Below, piece by piece: positions 1-11,743 of a stretch of 64,000 nucleotides of DNA. Position numbers and translations under genes: made by a program. Origin of the DNA: Vicia villosa (lineage: Eukaryota > Streptophyta > Magnoliopsida > Fabales > Fabaceae); assembly GCF_029867415.1 (NCBI RefSeq), contig NC_081186.1, forward strand, positions 14,888,930-14,952,929, given 5' to 3'. The notes beneath the pieces were generated by a model, which was not told the DNA's origin, ran no database searches, and was given only the letters and a program-made list of their open reading frames with translations. The first letter of the stretch is position 1; every line of letters begins with the position of its first letter.

Positions 1-280
1 CAAACTCGTTAATCGGGAACATGAAGGCTTCAAATTCTGAATTATTCTCATGATGCAAAGTCTCCTTAACGGGAATTGGAATCTCGATAGTATTTCTGAC
101 ATTCTGATCCATAAGACCTTCTCTTGTGTTAAGATTAACATCTACATCTGGCCTCTGAAGAACATGTCTCAACTCTTCGTGTCTAAAAGCAAGGGCTTGA
201 ATAGCCTCCATACACTGATTCAGGTTAATCCCCATTTCTGTCCTCATCTCATTCAAGTCCTTACGGAGTTGTTTTATCAT
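1..280 (-). CDS. Ogre-type element, N-terminal part of ORF1/gag (partial, runs off window)
   Basis: On the - strand an open frame starts with ATG at 280-278 and stays open to the window edge (93 codons). The protein begins MIKQLRKDLNEMR, then a region rich in charged and hydrophobic heptad-like residues, then acidic residues; it looks like the coiled-coil start of a plant gypsy gag or the extra leader ORF of Ogre. It lies about 940 bp downstream of the PBS at 1221-1238 on the same strand, where the first ORF of such an element is expected. No catalytic domain is in view. Whether this is gag or the Ogre-specific ORF1 cannot be decided without the sequence beyond base 1. Confidence 0.6.
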   Translation of the reverse strand, partial: MIKQLRKDLNEMRTEMGINLNQCMEAIQALAFRHEELRHVLQRPDVDVNLNTREGLMDQNVRNTIEIPIPVKETLHHENNSEFEAFMFPINEF

Positions 281-1220
281 TAACTTTCGAGCACAGCGGT
301 GAGAAGTCAATTTTGTTGTTGAAGTTAAAATCTGAGAAGAAAGGCCCCCATAAGCTTCTGAGAGAACTATGAAATGCATGATATTATGAATGCGTGTTTC
401 ATTTCTAAGGGATCCTAAAGCCTTTTCAAACTTTTGTTTCTCTTTTATTCTCCTTTTTTTTTGCATATAGTATCTTTTCTCTTTTTTTTTCCTTTTCCAT
501 CTTTTCTGTTTTTCTACTTTTTTCGTTTCCTCTTTCTTTTCTTCTTATTTTTTTTTAGAAACCGACTTTAGGATCCCCACAAATGAAGTGGATGAAGAAA
601 TGATGTTATGCAATGCAAAGTGGTGAGACTGACCGTCTCGCAAATCTGGATATCTGAATTATACTGATCTTTCTGAATGATACAGGTTCAAAATTCCGGC
701 TTCAGATTGCAATATAGAAATCCGGGTATGATGAAGGCTAGTATCCTGTCTCACCCCAATCTCACGGGTATGAAGTCTAGACACGGACAGGTGGTCCCTA
801 ATGGTCACCAGGGCTAACGATTCCCATGGGGTACAATGTGTTTGAGGCACAAACGTGCCAGACACAATGTTCCATGAAAGAACCTCGCCTGGTCGTGGTA
901 CCCCATGTTAAGCTCGATCGTATCAAACGCTACGGGAGTTGACATGGGCATCCACACTAATCCTAAGTATCACTGGCCTGGGTAGTGGGCCTTTTACCTC
1001 ACACAAACCCCCACCTGCAAAACAAAGCAGAAAAGTATGTGGCCCCCACGGGGATCCATAATATAGTCCAGATGCATGATATGCAAATAGGAAATAGACA
1101 TGATATGCAAACATATACACAAAGGTAAACATGTAAACAAATAAATAAACACCCAATAAAAGAAACAAACAAAGGCTAGGATCGACTCTCTAGGAATGGA
1201 CCAGCACAGGTCTATCAACA
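281..1220 (-). other. untranslated leader of the left Ogre-type element
   Basis: This stretch lies between the PBS and the first ORF of the - strand element. No long frame and no family domain is visible. It contains a T-rich/C+T tract at about 437-555 (+ strand). It is the 5' untranslated leader by position. Confidence 0.6.
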
Positions 1221-1238
1221 TCCCCAGCAGAGTCGCCA
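1221..1238 (-). promoter_or_regulatory. primer-binding site (Ogre type)
   Basis: Read on the - strand the bases are TGGCGACTCTGCTGGGGA, two bases after the LTR end. The same 18 bases occur on the + strand at 24971-24988 next to another LTR. Ogre elements are known to use a tRNA-Arg primer with this type of site. Confidence 0.85.
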
Positions 1239-1240
1239 GC

Positions 1241-4200
1241 TGTCGCTACCGCGAAAAATGGAATCAGAGTCGCCACTAATATATTTATCCCGTCGAGGGA
1301 AAGGAATACCAGGAAACCTAACTCAGAACAAAACAAGGTCTTTCGACCAAAGAACAGGGCACGGGAGTCGGTTACGCAAGGGGAAGGTGCTAGCACCCCT
1401 CACGCCCATCGTACTCGATGGTATCCACCTATGTTTGTTTCTATCTAAAGGGTGTATCTATCACTAATGCAATGCATGATTAAACCTAAAGTTTTTTAAT
1501 AATTATTGTGCTCGCTAGAGTTGCCTCTATGCCTACGTATCCTCTTAAGAAGAATCAGAGCGCCGTAGTTCTGCTCAAGATTTTCTATGTTTTTTAGGAT
1601 TTGTTGGTGTTTTTTAGTGAACAGCTACATCACACTCCGCCGCTCGACCTTTGGAGACTCACGCTGGGATTGGAGTGGAAGTAACATGCTCTTAAAAGCT
1701 AAACAAAAGTATTTCGAGCGTTTCGAGTGACCCTTAAACAAGGAAAACTCAATCAACTCTTGGTTTGTGTTTTTTAAGTTTAGGAATCTCCACTCAAGTG
1801 ATCCCCTTAAACAAGAGGGACGAGAGCTTCCATTCCTTTTTATTAACTTTCAACCTTTATTAATGTTTTATTGTGTTTTATGGATTTTTGTTTGTTATGC
1901 AAAAGGGGAACATACATTTCTAACCTAATGCTAACATATAAGAATGGCCCTAAGGTCAAGGATAAGGGATCTCTACCTATGTTATCATGCATAGACTACA
2001 ACCTAAGTTGTTCTATGTGACTAATCTTAATGAAGATTGAAGTCACCACCCTAAGGGAACATGGTAAGCATATAGTAAGAGATAAGCAAAAGCAACAAGA
2101 AAGGTAGGTGACTTAATGAAGTCCCTAACCAAGTCTACTCCTAAGAGAGACTACACACAATGAATCCCAAGAGAAAACAATCCACAAAAGGTGGAGAAAG
2201 AACAAACAATCGTCGCCTCTTAAACTAACAACAATCAAAGTGTGAAAGAAGAGGCAAAGCATGAGAAAGAGGGAAGAAAGCCCTAGGGCAGTAGCAAACC
2301 AAGAAAATTAGTGTCCTAAATCAAACACAAAAGCATCATGGCAACACACGAAAATATTCACAAGAAGTTACCAAAGTATCGCATGAATCGTTACTTAACA
2401 ATTAGCGAACAAACATCAATTAATCAAAACAAAAAGCAGATGAAAACATGAATTAATCTTGAGGTCAGTATCATATTAATTCTTTTATAGGTCTAATACC
2501 TTACACCAATCTATGTTAGTCAACTAGCTTGAAGCAACATAAAGTTCTAACAAAAACTAGACAAAACTATGTCAAAACTAGCTAGTAAATTCAAATTGTG
2601 AATGAAGTTATAAAAATGTAATCAAATGATGGAAGTCAGTAGTGAACAGCCTCTAATAGGTGTTTGAACAATCATGGAATCAAGTCAAGAAGTCTCATAC
2701 AAAATTATAGGTCATTTGGACAAGTTATGATAGAATCGCTAACTAAAAGCAAGTTATTTACATGTAAGAAAAGAACATTCAAGTAAAATAAGAGGAAACG
2801 ATTTAAAAATCTAATTCCAGGTCTTAGGACCTCTAAACATCCCTAATTATATGCACGAAAAAGATCCAAGGCTATTGCATAAATGCAAAGCAAATTATAG
2901 GTCAAATTCACATGGTTATCCGTTTAGAAACGCACATTAGTCGGGTATAGAAAACCTAATGAAAACCTAACCAAAACATGGAATTTGACTTTCATTTTTT
3001 TTACACATTATCATGTATTAGTCTAATGAAACCACACAAAAATTGGTAATCAGATTCTATTCCTAAGGCACTTAAACAAATTAGTTTGCAAAACCTATGA
3101 AAACATGAAACATTATGAACATATTCAACAAAATGGCCCATCAAAAATAGTAAATCTAATCACAAAAATCCACAAAAATTATGACAATTATCTAAACACA
3201 AAATTAAATCTAAAAAATATTTTTATTGATTTTTTATTTTATTTAAAACTGGTTTACCAATCAAAAATAAGAGGAAGAACAAAATGAAATAAAAAAAAAA
3301 AAAGAACTCTGCCTGCTGGGGGTGAGAAAGTAATTAAAATCCAGTTGTTTAGTGCGTTGGGCTCAGGACAGGGAGTGTGGCTAGAAACAATAGCGCTAGG
3401 CCCAAATCAAATTCATAGCCCAGCTTTTATCTCAATTCAATTCCATTATCAGCATGTCATTTATTTGTAAACCATGGTTCTTTTTTATCAAAATAAAACG
3501 TGACTTCATGTGGAACTCAAGTCAATTGGTCATGGTTTGATTAAATGAGAATAAGACAAAAATGGACTCCAGAGCTAATCACACGCCACCATGTCACCGG
3601 CCCAATCATGTAAACAAAGAAAAATTGGAAAATGGCAGGGAAACAACGTGCAGCATGGGCCAATCAGAGGGCTCCTCCCTCATACTACACACGTGAACAG
3701 TACCATTGTGGTACTATTCCCTTTCTTCTCCGACGGCGAAATGCCTTCGCACGGTGGCGCCGGTAACATCTTAGAAGTTAAAAACAGAAAGCAAGATTAT
3801 CTTTCCCCTCAAAATTTCATTCTGATAACGAATATGCAATTAATTTTAACGTACGAACACCTTAACATTAAGAATCAATAACACACAATATTGAATCGGA
3901 AAAAAGAATCGATAATATGCAACATATAACCACCGAAAACATTTGGCCAATGCCCAGCCTCCTTGGTGTGAGGAGCTCCCAGATGCAATATGACCTAATT
4001 CATATGACTACAATTCTGAGAAGTTTAGAATATGTACCTGTTGTGAATCTTGAACAAAGGTTTTTGGAAAACTTCGACTCTTCGCATTTTGGATCCGGAT
4101 CTTGAAAATGATGATGATGCTTAATATGTTGTGAACGTGATCACACTCTGAGAAATAAACTCAGAGTTTTGTGGCAGCCTTGGGAATCCGAAAAAGATGA

Positions 4201-5709
4201 CTCAATGATGAAAATAGGTGAGGAGATGATGGTGATGTCTGAGGAAACATGGAGATGAAGATGAGATTTGAATAGTGGTGGTTCAAGGTTGTACCGATGA
4301 AGGTTTATGATGGTGGTTGATTCGGTTCTGTTACGAAGATGAAGGAGAAGAGTAGATGAGAGAGATGGAGTTGTTGTTATGGTGATGGTGGTGATGAAGA
4401 AGGTGGTTGAAGAAGTTTGTTATGGTGGTTATGGAAGTTGTTGGGAGAAGAGAGAAGAGTGCGATGGGAGAGAGAAGAGTGACGAGAGAGAGACGAGAGA
4501 GCTTGTGTGAAACTGTAAAAAAGAAAGATTGTGGAGTGTGTGTAAAAGTGAGAGTTTTTTTTCTTTTCAAAGTGAGAGAGAGGGCGTGATATATATATCA
4601 AGACGGACTCATGAAATCGGTTCTCTTGTTGCAGCATACCCACATAGTTTCTTTCTCTTTCTTTTTTCTCATGGGCCCGCCAAGTGAAGTGTGAGGAGAG
4701 AAGTACTAGTGTTGTATCATAAACAAAAATGGGAACAAGTGTATAGCGTTTTTGTTTTTCGTAGCAGCTTTTCCTCTAACTTTCTTCCTTTATTTGCATG
4801 GCTTTTGTAGTAAGTGCTTTTAAATTTGCATGGTGATGAGTTTTTGCTTATACTTCTTGGGCAATATGCATGAGATCATGCGCATGACATACCACACTTT
4901 GTTTCTTCGCTGCATAAAAAAAACAAATATGCATACCACTATTCTTTATGGAACAAATACTTATGTAGTACCCTTCATGTCAAGACAAATCCTTCATGAT
5001 GATGCATCCTTTGATCCAACTTTAATACCAATGTCAAGAGAACAAAGAATTTTGGTGTTGAACTCATATTAACATGATGAGTATTATGAAAGTCATCTTT
5101 GAACACACCTTCATTATTGATCTTTTTTTCTTTTTTATTACGGCGAATCTCAATCAATTTTCATCAAATATCGAACTTGTATGTGGCAACACCAATTTTG
5201 ACCCGATTCTCGAAGAGTCAACGGTTGACTTTACGCCCGCGGTGAATTTCTTGCCCAATTACACTCGGTTTTGACCTTAACCACTGAACAACCAATGAAG
5301 CCAATTGAATAGCACATGATGAGCCCCACGACACCTCAGAACCTATCTCAATTCTTGCGCACAAGTATCGATCAAAAAGTCAACTGAGTTGACTTTGGTT
5401 AAAAAACTTAATTTTGGAAACCGAATGACTTCCAAGCTCCTATCTTCAAATCAAAGCCTTGAACTGGATGACTGTGAGACCCTAGTTTCAGGGAGAACTG
5501 GGTGGAGATATTGCAATCCAATGAAACTTGAGATCTTTTTCTTTTAACCAAGAGTTTCCTTTAATATAGGCTCCTTTCTTATCAATTTTTGAGTAGTAAC
5601 AATGATATGAATGCATGTATTGAATTATGATCTAAATGAAAGGTGCACAATGAGTGTGATATGGAAACCATTTGGGTATAATTAAATGGGCAAATTTTGG
5701 GGTGCAACA
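1241..5709 (-). mobile_element. 5' LTR of an Ogre-type Ty3/gypsy element
   Basis: The LTR reads on the - strand from TGTTGCACCCCAAAATTTGC at 5709 to a CA end at 1241, 4469 bp, followed by the PBS. Very long LTRs are typical of Ogre. Its start resembles those of three other LTRs in the window (49998 -, 22349 +, 50812 +). A TATA-like tract at 4589-4598 followed downstream (- strand) by a C+T-rich stretch suggests the transcription start near 4560, giving a short U3 and a very long R/U5. The right end cuts into a CACTA transposase gene; the other end of the element is outside the window, so the target-site duplication cannot be checked. Confidence 0.85.
4589..4598 (-). promoter_or_regulatory. 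candidate TATA box of the Ogre LTR
   Basis: A GATATATATATC palindrome precedes, on the - strand, a CT-rich stretch with many short pyrimidine runs, as at plant core promoters. The placement inside an LTR supports it; no transcript evidence is available. Confidence 0.45.
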
Positions 5710-7265
5710 ACGGTATTCAAAGTATCTCGTATAGCACATGGCCTGTGATTCTTATGATTTATAACCTACCTCCGTGGCTATGTATGAAGCGTAAGTACGT
5801 GATGTTATCTATGTTAATTTCTGGGCCTAAACAACCAGGGAATGACATAGACGTATACTTGACACCCTTAATCGAAGATTTAAAGTTTTGTGGGAGAAAA
5901 GCTTTCAATGGAGAGATAGAACAATGTAGAGCTCCACCTATATTGACAGGTGATCAAATTTTTAAAAAGGTGAAAGATGTGAGTACTCAGTTTGGCAAGC
6001 CTTTTGCACATACACTTGTCAAGAGTGGGTGGAAGAAGAGATCTTTTTTTTTTGAACTGCCATATTTGAAGTTGTTGTATGTAAGACATTTTCTCGATGT
6101 TATGCATATTGAAAAAAATGTATTTGACAGTGTTATTGGTACGTTACTCAATATACAAGGAACGTCTAAGGATGGTCTTAAAGTAAGGGAGGACATGGTA
6201 AACATGGGAATGAGAACTGAATTGGGGCCCGTGAAGAAAGGAAGACGTACATATCTACCACCTGCTGTTTATACTCTATCTAGAAAGGAGAAAAAAATAT
6301 TGTGTAAGTTTCTAAGTGAAGTTAAAGTTCTGGAAGGCTACTCATCAGATATTAGAAGACTTGTGTCTATGAAAGACCTCAAGTTAAAGAGTTTAAATAC
6401 GCATGATTGCCATGTTATAATGTAACATTTTCTACCAATAGGTATACGTTATATTCTTCTAGAAAAAGTAAGAAGCGTAATAACTAAACTGTGTTTTTTC
6501 TTCAAGTCAATTTGCAGTAAGGTGATCGATCCTGCGATCTTACCAACATTGTAAAAAGAAATAGTTATTAGTTTGTGTGATCTTGAAATGTATTTTTCTC
6601 CCTCGTTTTTTGACATAATGGTTCATCTAGTTGTTCATCTTATGAAAGAGACACAATTGTGTGGACCAGCTTATATGAGATGGATGTACCCTGGTGAACG
6701 TTATATGAAAATATTAAAAGGGTTTGTGAAAAACCGAAGTCGACCAGAGGGTTGTATTGCCGAATGATACATTGTTAAAGAAGCGATTAAGTTTTGTACT
6801 GAATATCTGTCAAATATTCAATCAATTGGACTCCCCAAATCTCATATTCTTGAAAAAAATAAGGTAAAAGGTTAATTGGAAATAAAGTTATGACAATATC
6901 AAGGGTCAAACGGGATCAAGTGCATTTGTATGTTCTGCACAATAAGATTGAGGTTGAGCCGTATGTTAAAATTCACAAGGGTGTTCTCAGAGGTTTAAAT
7001 TCGAATAGAAATGAGAATTGGATAGTACGAGAGCACAATTGAAGTTTCATACCATGGTTTAAGGAACATATTTATTCAAAGTATCGTTCAGATCCCGGTT
7101 TAATAACCGAAAGGTTGAGATGTTTAGCATATGGTCCAAGTTTGGTTGTGTTTCTTATAGCGCATACACAATTAATGGATATTCATTTTATACCAAAGAA
7201 CAAGATGATAAAAGTACTATGCAAAATAGTGGTGTCACATTGGTAGCTGAAGCAATGCACATATC
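5710..7265 (+). pseudogene. CACTA (En/Spm) TNP2-type transposase, 5' part, decayed
   Basis: The frame from 5710 to 6425 reads like the core of the TNP2-like transposase of plant CACTA elements: WPVILMIYNLPPWLCMK, GPKQPGNDIDVYLTPLIEDL, HFLDVMHIEKNVFDSVIGTL and YTLSRKEKK. Further pieces follow in shifted frames: a DUF4218-like stretch at about 6573-6767 (MYFSPSFFDIMVHLVVHL) and a piece at about 7120-7265 (YSFYTKEQDDKSTMQNSG) that leads into DUF4216. Several stop codons (for example after HVIM at 6423-6425 and after PEGCIAE at 6765) and frame changes make it non-functional. The 5' end is removed by the Ogre LTR ending at 5709, and the frame is split at 7265 by a solo LTR. Confidence 0.85.
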
Positions 7266-8477
7266 TGTTAGAACAAGATTTGTTCTGATCAATATTCTTA
7301 GTTTTGATGATAACAAGGATATGAATTTTGTGTGAGATAATGTGGTACTCTAATACATTGCAATTTCCATTTCAGGAAATATATAAAGAGTATGCACAAA
7401 TCAGCGCTCAGAAGCTTTGTCTCAGAAGGTTCAGCATGCAACATCAGAACATGGTCTGGCAAGACATCAGAAGATGGTCAAGGCAGAATCAGAACATGGG
7501 TCTATGAAAGCATCAGAAGAACTTGAGATCAGAAGCAGAAGCACTGAAGTTCTCATGGTATCACGCTCAGAAGCACTTCAAGGTCAGAAGACAAGAAGAT
7601 GCTATGCACCAAGCTGTTTGACTCTGATGATATTCAAATATTATATTCACAAACATCAGATCAGAAGAAAGTACAGGTGGCAGGCTACGCTGACTGACAA
7701 AAGGAACGTTGGAAGCTATTAAAGGCAACGTCAGTAGACACAGCGTGAACAAGGCTCGAGGTAGTTGACAAAAGCGTGAAACATTAAATGCAATGCTGTA
7801 CGGAACACGCAAAGCATTAAATGCACCCAACGGTCATCTTCTTAAACGCCTATATATATGAAGTTCTGATGAGAAGCAAGATGGACGATTTCGCTAACAA
7901 TTAACTTGCTGAAACGCTGCTCAAACTCAAAGCTCAGAAACTTCATCTTCATCAAAGCTCACTACATTGCTGTTGTAATATATTAGTGAGATTAAGCTTA
8001 AACGTTAAGAGAAATATCACTGTTGTGATTATAGCTTTTCAGAAGCATTTGTAATACTCTTAGAATTGATTACATTAATTTGTAAGTAACTAGAGTGATC
8101 AAGTGTTGATCAGGATACTCTAGGAAGTCTTAGCTTGTGTCTAAGCAGTTGTAATTAGAGTGATCACGTGGTGGTCAGGATACTCTAAGAAAGTCTTAGC
8201 TTGTGTCTAAGCATTTGTTCCTGGAGTGATCAGGTTGTGATCAGGATACTCTAGAAGACTTAGTCGCGGACTAAGTGGAAAACCATTGTAATCTGTTTCG
8301 ATTAGTGGATTAAATCCTCAGGTGAGGTAAATCACTCCGTGGGGGTGGACTGGAGTAGTTTAGTTAACAACGAACCAGGATAAAAATAACTGTGCATATT
8401 GTTTTTATCGTTCAAGTTTTTTAGACTACACTTATTCATACCCCCCCCCCCCTTTCTAAGTGTTTTTCTATCCTTCA
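7266..8477 (+). mobile_element. solo LTR of a Ty1/copia-type element
   Basis: A 1212-bp segment begins TGTTAGAACAAG and ends TATCCTTCA, with the 5-bp direct repeat ATATC at 7261-7265 and 8478-8482. Removing it joins the two CACTA coding pieces (AMHIS / SVKDLNP), which proves the insertion. It contains a TATA tract at 7851-7859 and a run of C at 8442-8453 near its 3' end, as in legume copia LTRs. No internal domain is present, so the element was reduced by LTR-LTR recombination. Confidence 0.9.
8092..8270 (+). repeat. three ~65-bp tandem repeats in the solo LTR
   Basis: Three copies starting near 8093, 8157 and 8224 share GAGTGATCA, TGATCAGGATACTCTA (second copy GGTCAGG) and GTCTTAGCTTGTGTCTAAGC (third copy diverged). 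Each copy has an imperfect palindrome (AGAGTGATCA...TGATCAGGATACTCT) and a second one (CTTAG...CTAAG). Confidence 0.8.
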
Positions 8478-8971
8478 ATATCAAGTGTGAAGGATTTAAA
8501 CCCCAAATTTGCAAATCTGTCATATTTTGGGGTTATCGAGCATATTTGGGTGTTTGATCATGAGAAGTTTCAAATTCCTATATTTGGTTGCAAGTGGGTT
8601 GAAAATAATAATGACATACGAATGGATAAGTCCGGATATTTGCAAGTGGATCTTAATAGGGTGGGCTATAAAGATGAGCCTTTTATTCTAGCCTCTCAAG
8701 CTAAACAAGTGTTCTATGTCACTGATCCGACAAGTACAAAATGGTCTACAGTGCTTTTATCTAACAAAGTAATTGATGAAAACATTGGAGATCAATGTGA
8801 TTTTGATGTTGAGATTGAATAGTTTACTAGAAATGATCAAGATGAGAATATTATAGCGAATGAATCATATATTAAAAATGATCATAATGAGAGTATTTGT
8901 ATCCATCCAACCGTCCGTGTTGTTAAAAGACGAGTAGAATATATTCCTACCAAGAAAAGAAAGAGACGTTA
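8478..8971 (+). pseudogene. CACTA TNP2-type transposase, 3' part (DUF4216 region)
   Basis: The frame continues the interrupted transposase: YFGVIEHIWVFDHEKFQIPI, CKWVENNN, GYLQVDLNRVGYKDEPFI and ASQAKQVFYVTDP. These are the usual blocks of the C-terminal DUF4216 domain of plant TNP2 proteins. A TAG at about 8820 stops the frame; the same frame then continues to a lysine/arginine-rich tail (about 8955-8970, KKRKRR, then TAG), probably the original C-terminus. The Athila insertion begins 75 bp further on. Confidence 0.8.
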
Positions 8972-9045
8972 GTAAAAAAGGTAATAGTATAATTATAGCC
9001 TATATTATTCAATAAAATTTAAATATTTGTCTTTTTATATATATT
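8972..9045 (+). other. CACTA spacer between TNP2 and the second gene (left part)
   Basis: An AT-rich stretch without coding signs, ending with ATATT (9041-9045), the target-site duplication of the following element. It continues at 20639. Confidence 0.6.
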
Positions 9046-10365
9046 TGATCGGAAAATAGCAAGTGTACTATTTTCACCGGTGTAGTTATAATGGGTTTTA
9101 CCCCAAGTATCGATCACGAGGATTGCGTAGTAAATATAAATTATTGGAACTAGTCAATTAAACAAAAATGGCATATGGGTGTTTTTGTTATAATGAAATA
9201 AGTGAATTAAAATAAATAAGCTGAAAGTAAAATGAACTTTTTAATAAATTTTAGAGTAATGCCAAGGTAGGTGTATGATTTGCTTTGTAACTCCTCTGAA
9301 TAAAGATCTCTTTAACAAGTTCATATAATGCAACTATTTGTTCTTAAGGGTGTTTTCCTAAGTCCTTAGTGAAAACCTTTTGGTTTACAAACCTATTGCC
9401 TAAGTCCTTAGAAACAAAGGATTAAACCAAAGCTGTAATTAATCAAGAATATTCAAATAACCTTACGGTATCCCTAGTCCTATGTGATAACTATAAGATT
9501 TAATTGTTTAAAAACCTTAACAACCGTAGTCCTACAGATTGTTAACCGGAGATCAATCCTTGTTTTGCCGACAAAGAAAGCATAAAAACATTAAACAATC
9601 AAATTGCATAATACGAACATAGGATTAAAGCAATACGATATTCAGAGTTATTACAAATCAAATCAGGGACACCCCCTAGCATTGGGGGGTTTAGCCTCTC
9701 ATAGTATTCAAGAAACACAATTCAAAGAGTTTAGACATTACAAAGATTAATGAAAACTCTGATCTTCAATGGTGTCCACCGTTGAATCTCTTCGTCTTCC
9801 AAACCCTTGATGAAGCTATCTTTCTCCTCTCTGGAATTCTATCGTACGATCTCAAAAAAAAGTCTTCTCCTTGTCTCTCAAATCACTTTTAACCTCTCTA
9901 GGTTTTCAGATCCAAGCCAGAATACCAAAAATGCCCCTGGGACTTTAAAATTGTAAAAACATAAAAATTCAGAAATTATGTCCGCACCAGCTGACACGGC
10001 CGTGTCACTTGACACGGGCAGACCGTGTCAGCTTCTGGTCTTGGGGAAGAATGCTTCAGGAGGCCTGACACGGGCAGACCGTGTCAGCCTCTGCCTCTTC
10101 ACTCATTTTTGTTCCTTGTTCCCTTTTTGCGTACCACTTGGACAGGCGATCTTTCATCAATCCAAAGTCAACCTGAAACCATTACCAAACGAGATCAAAA
10201 GCACCTAATTGACAACGAAAATGGCACAACAACACATTGCAAACAAATAAACTACAACTAGATAAATTAAAGAAAAACATTTGAAAACAACCACAAAGTG
10301 TTACCAAACATGACGATCGTGTGTCGAATTCATGATGAAATTAAGTGTAAAATGGTGACCGATCA
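9046..10365 (-). repeat. 3' LTR of the Athila-like element
   Basis: 1320 bp, the partner of 19300-20638. The second palindrome unit has lost about 18 bp between short direct repeats (TGACACG), which explains most of the length difference. Confidence 0.93.
9991..10088. repeat. double palindromes in the Athila 3' LTR
   Basis: A 16-bp perfect palindrome TGACACGGCCGTGTCA (9992-10007) is followed by an interrupted palindrome with arms TGACACGG and CCGTGTCA and a 5-base centre; the second unit near 10063-10088 keeps only the interrupted palindrome. Confidence 0.85.
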
Positions 10366-11743
10366 CAACCCCAAACTTATCTCATTGCTTGTCCTCAAGC
10401 GATGCAAGCGATCAAACAAAGGTCACCTTGAATTTCTTTTTCCCACAACATAGCCGATATCATTCGCAACTTGAATCTCTTCCTTGAGTCAGCTTTTGGG
10501 CTTATTGCGCGTTGTTGTCCATCACACTTCACACCAAGGTGTATTTCACCTACAAACTTTTGACACTTCTCACAAAGTCTCTCGTGGTTAGAGTGTTTTT
10601 CGCTCAGATCACAATATGCGATATCAACCCTTGACTTTGCGAACATCCTACTTTCACTACCCAAAAAGAATTCACACATTTTGAGGGCTTTTTGGGTTGT
10701 ATTGGGGCTGAGGTGGAGGTCGGATAAACAAGGAGAGGGTACACAATGGGTTTTTCTGCACTTATGTTAATTCTCTCATTTTCGTGTTCATGTATGTGGG
10801 GGGGTTTCTTCTTAGACTGTCTGTTTTCACCGAAATTTCGAGTGTTAGAATCAACGAGTCTTTCAATTCTTTTTGGACAAGTGTGTCAAACTACTTTTTC
10901 TTTTTCTCTTTTTTTTCTTCTTTTTCTTTTATGTGTTTCACCCATTTTTCTTTTCTCTTTTGTTTATTTTTCTGCACACTTGCCCCTTTATTTTCATATG
11001 AACCACCCCAAACTTACAATTTTCACATGGTTTTGAGATAAACAACGATAAGTGCTAAACGAAAATGGTAAACATGAATGATGGAAAGAAAACAAAACAA
11101 ACAAGGGGGAAATGGCTCAACGGGGTAAACGAGGGATATGACACAAACAAAACAAAATTGGTGGAGGACAAGGATCGTAGGAAAAACAAACAAGTGCCTC
11201 TTGTGTGATTTCACGATTGTATTGTGTTGGTAGGACAGACGCAAAATTAGGGAGATAAAGTCATACCTGATTTCACTCTTATGGTGATCTTTGTACGTGT
11301 TTGGCTTTTTACATTCCTCACCAGGTAGGTTAAGTTTGCAACTTCCACACACCCTTCATGTCGTGTGACTTCTCTTTCCAGTTTGATTTTGTCACTTAAC
11401 TTCTCAATTCCGTTCACCAAGTTGCGTCCGATATTTTCGGCTACATCTACTTCCAAAGTGCCTTGAGGAGTCAGCTTTTGGTTGTGTCGTTCATCCATTC
11501 ACCACTCATTAATTCATGCCTTCGACGCCAATCCTCACACTGTTACACTTTGGACAAAATAACATTTTAAAATCACAAACTTCAAACCATAACAAACTAA
11601 AAATGAAATACTCAAACAGGAAATAAAAAACTAAAAATGAAACACTCAAACAAGAAAATAATACTGATAAAATCCCTCCCCCACTTGCACTAAACATTAT
11701 CCCCAATGTTGTCGTACTCGCGAGAGAGGACTTACAGAGCATC
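10366..11743 (-). other. Athila 3' internal region and polypurine tract
   Basis: No gene recognised. The bases next to the 3' LTR read AGTTTGGGGTTG on the - strand (about 10366-10377), a polypurine tract of the Athila type. A second similar tract (AAGTTTGGGGTGG on -) is at about 11003-11017. The stretch 10880-10960 is T-rich. Confidence 0.7.

Noticed and set aside
4331..4643. Ser/His-rich small ORFs on the - strand
   Set aside because: Low-complexity GA/CT-rich leader downstream of the LTR TATA box; two overlapping frames, no family.
10746..11041. Hydrophobic small ORFs (Phe/Ser/Leu-rich) as membrane proteins
   Set aside because: Encoded by a T-rich tract in the Athila 3' region; low-complexity, no start support.
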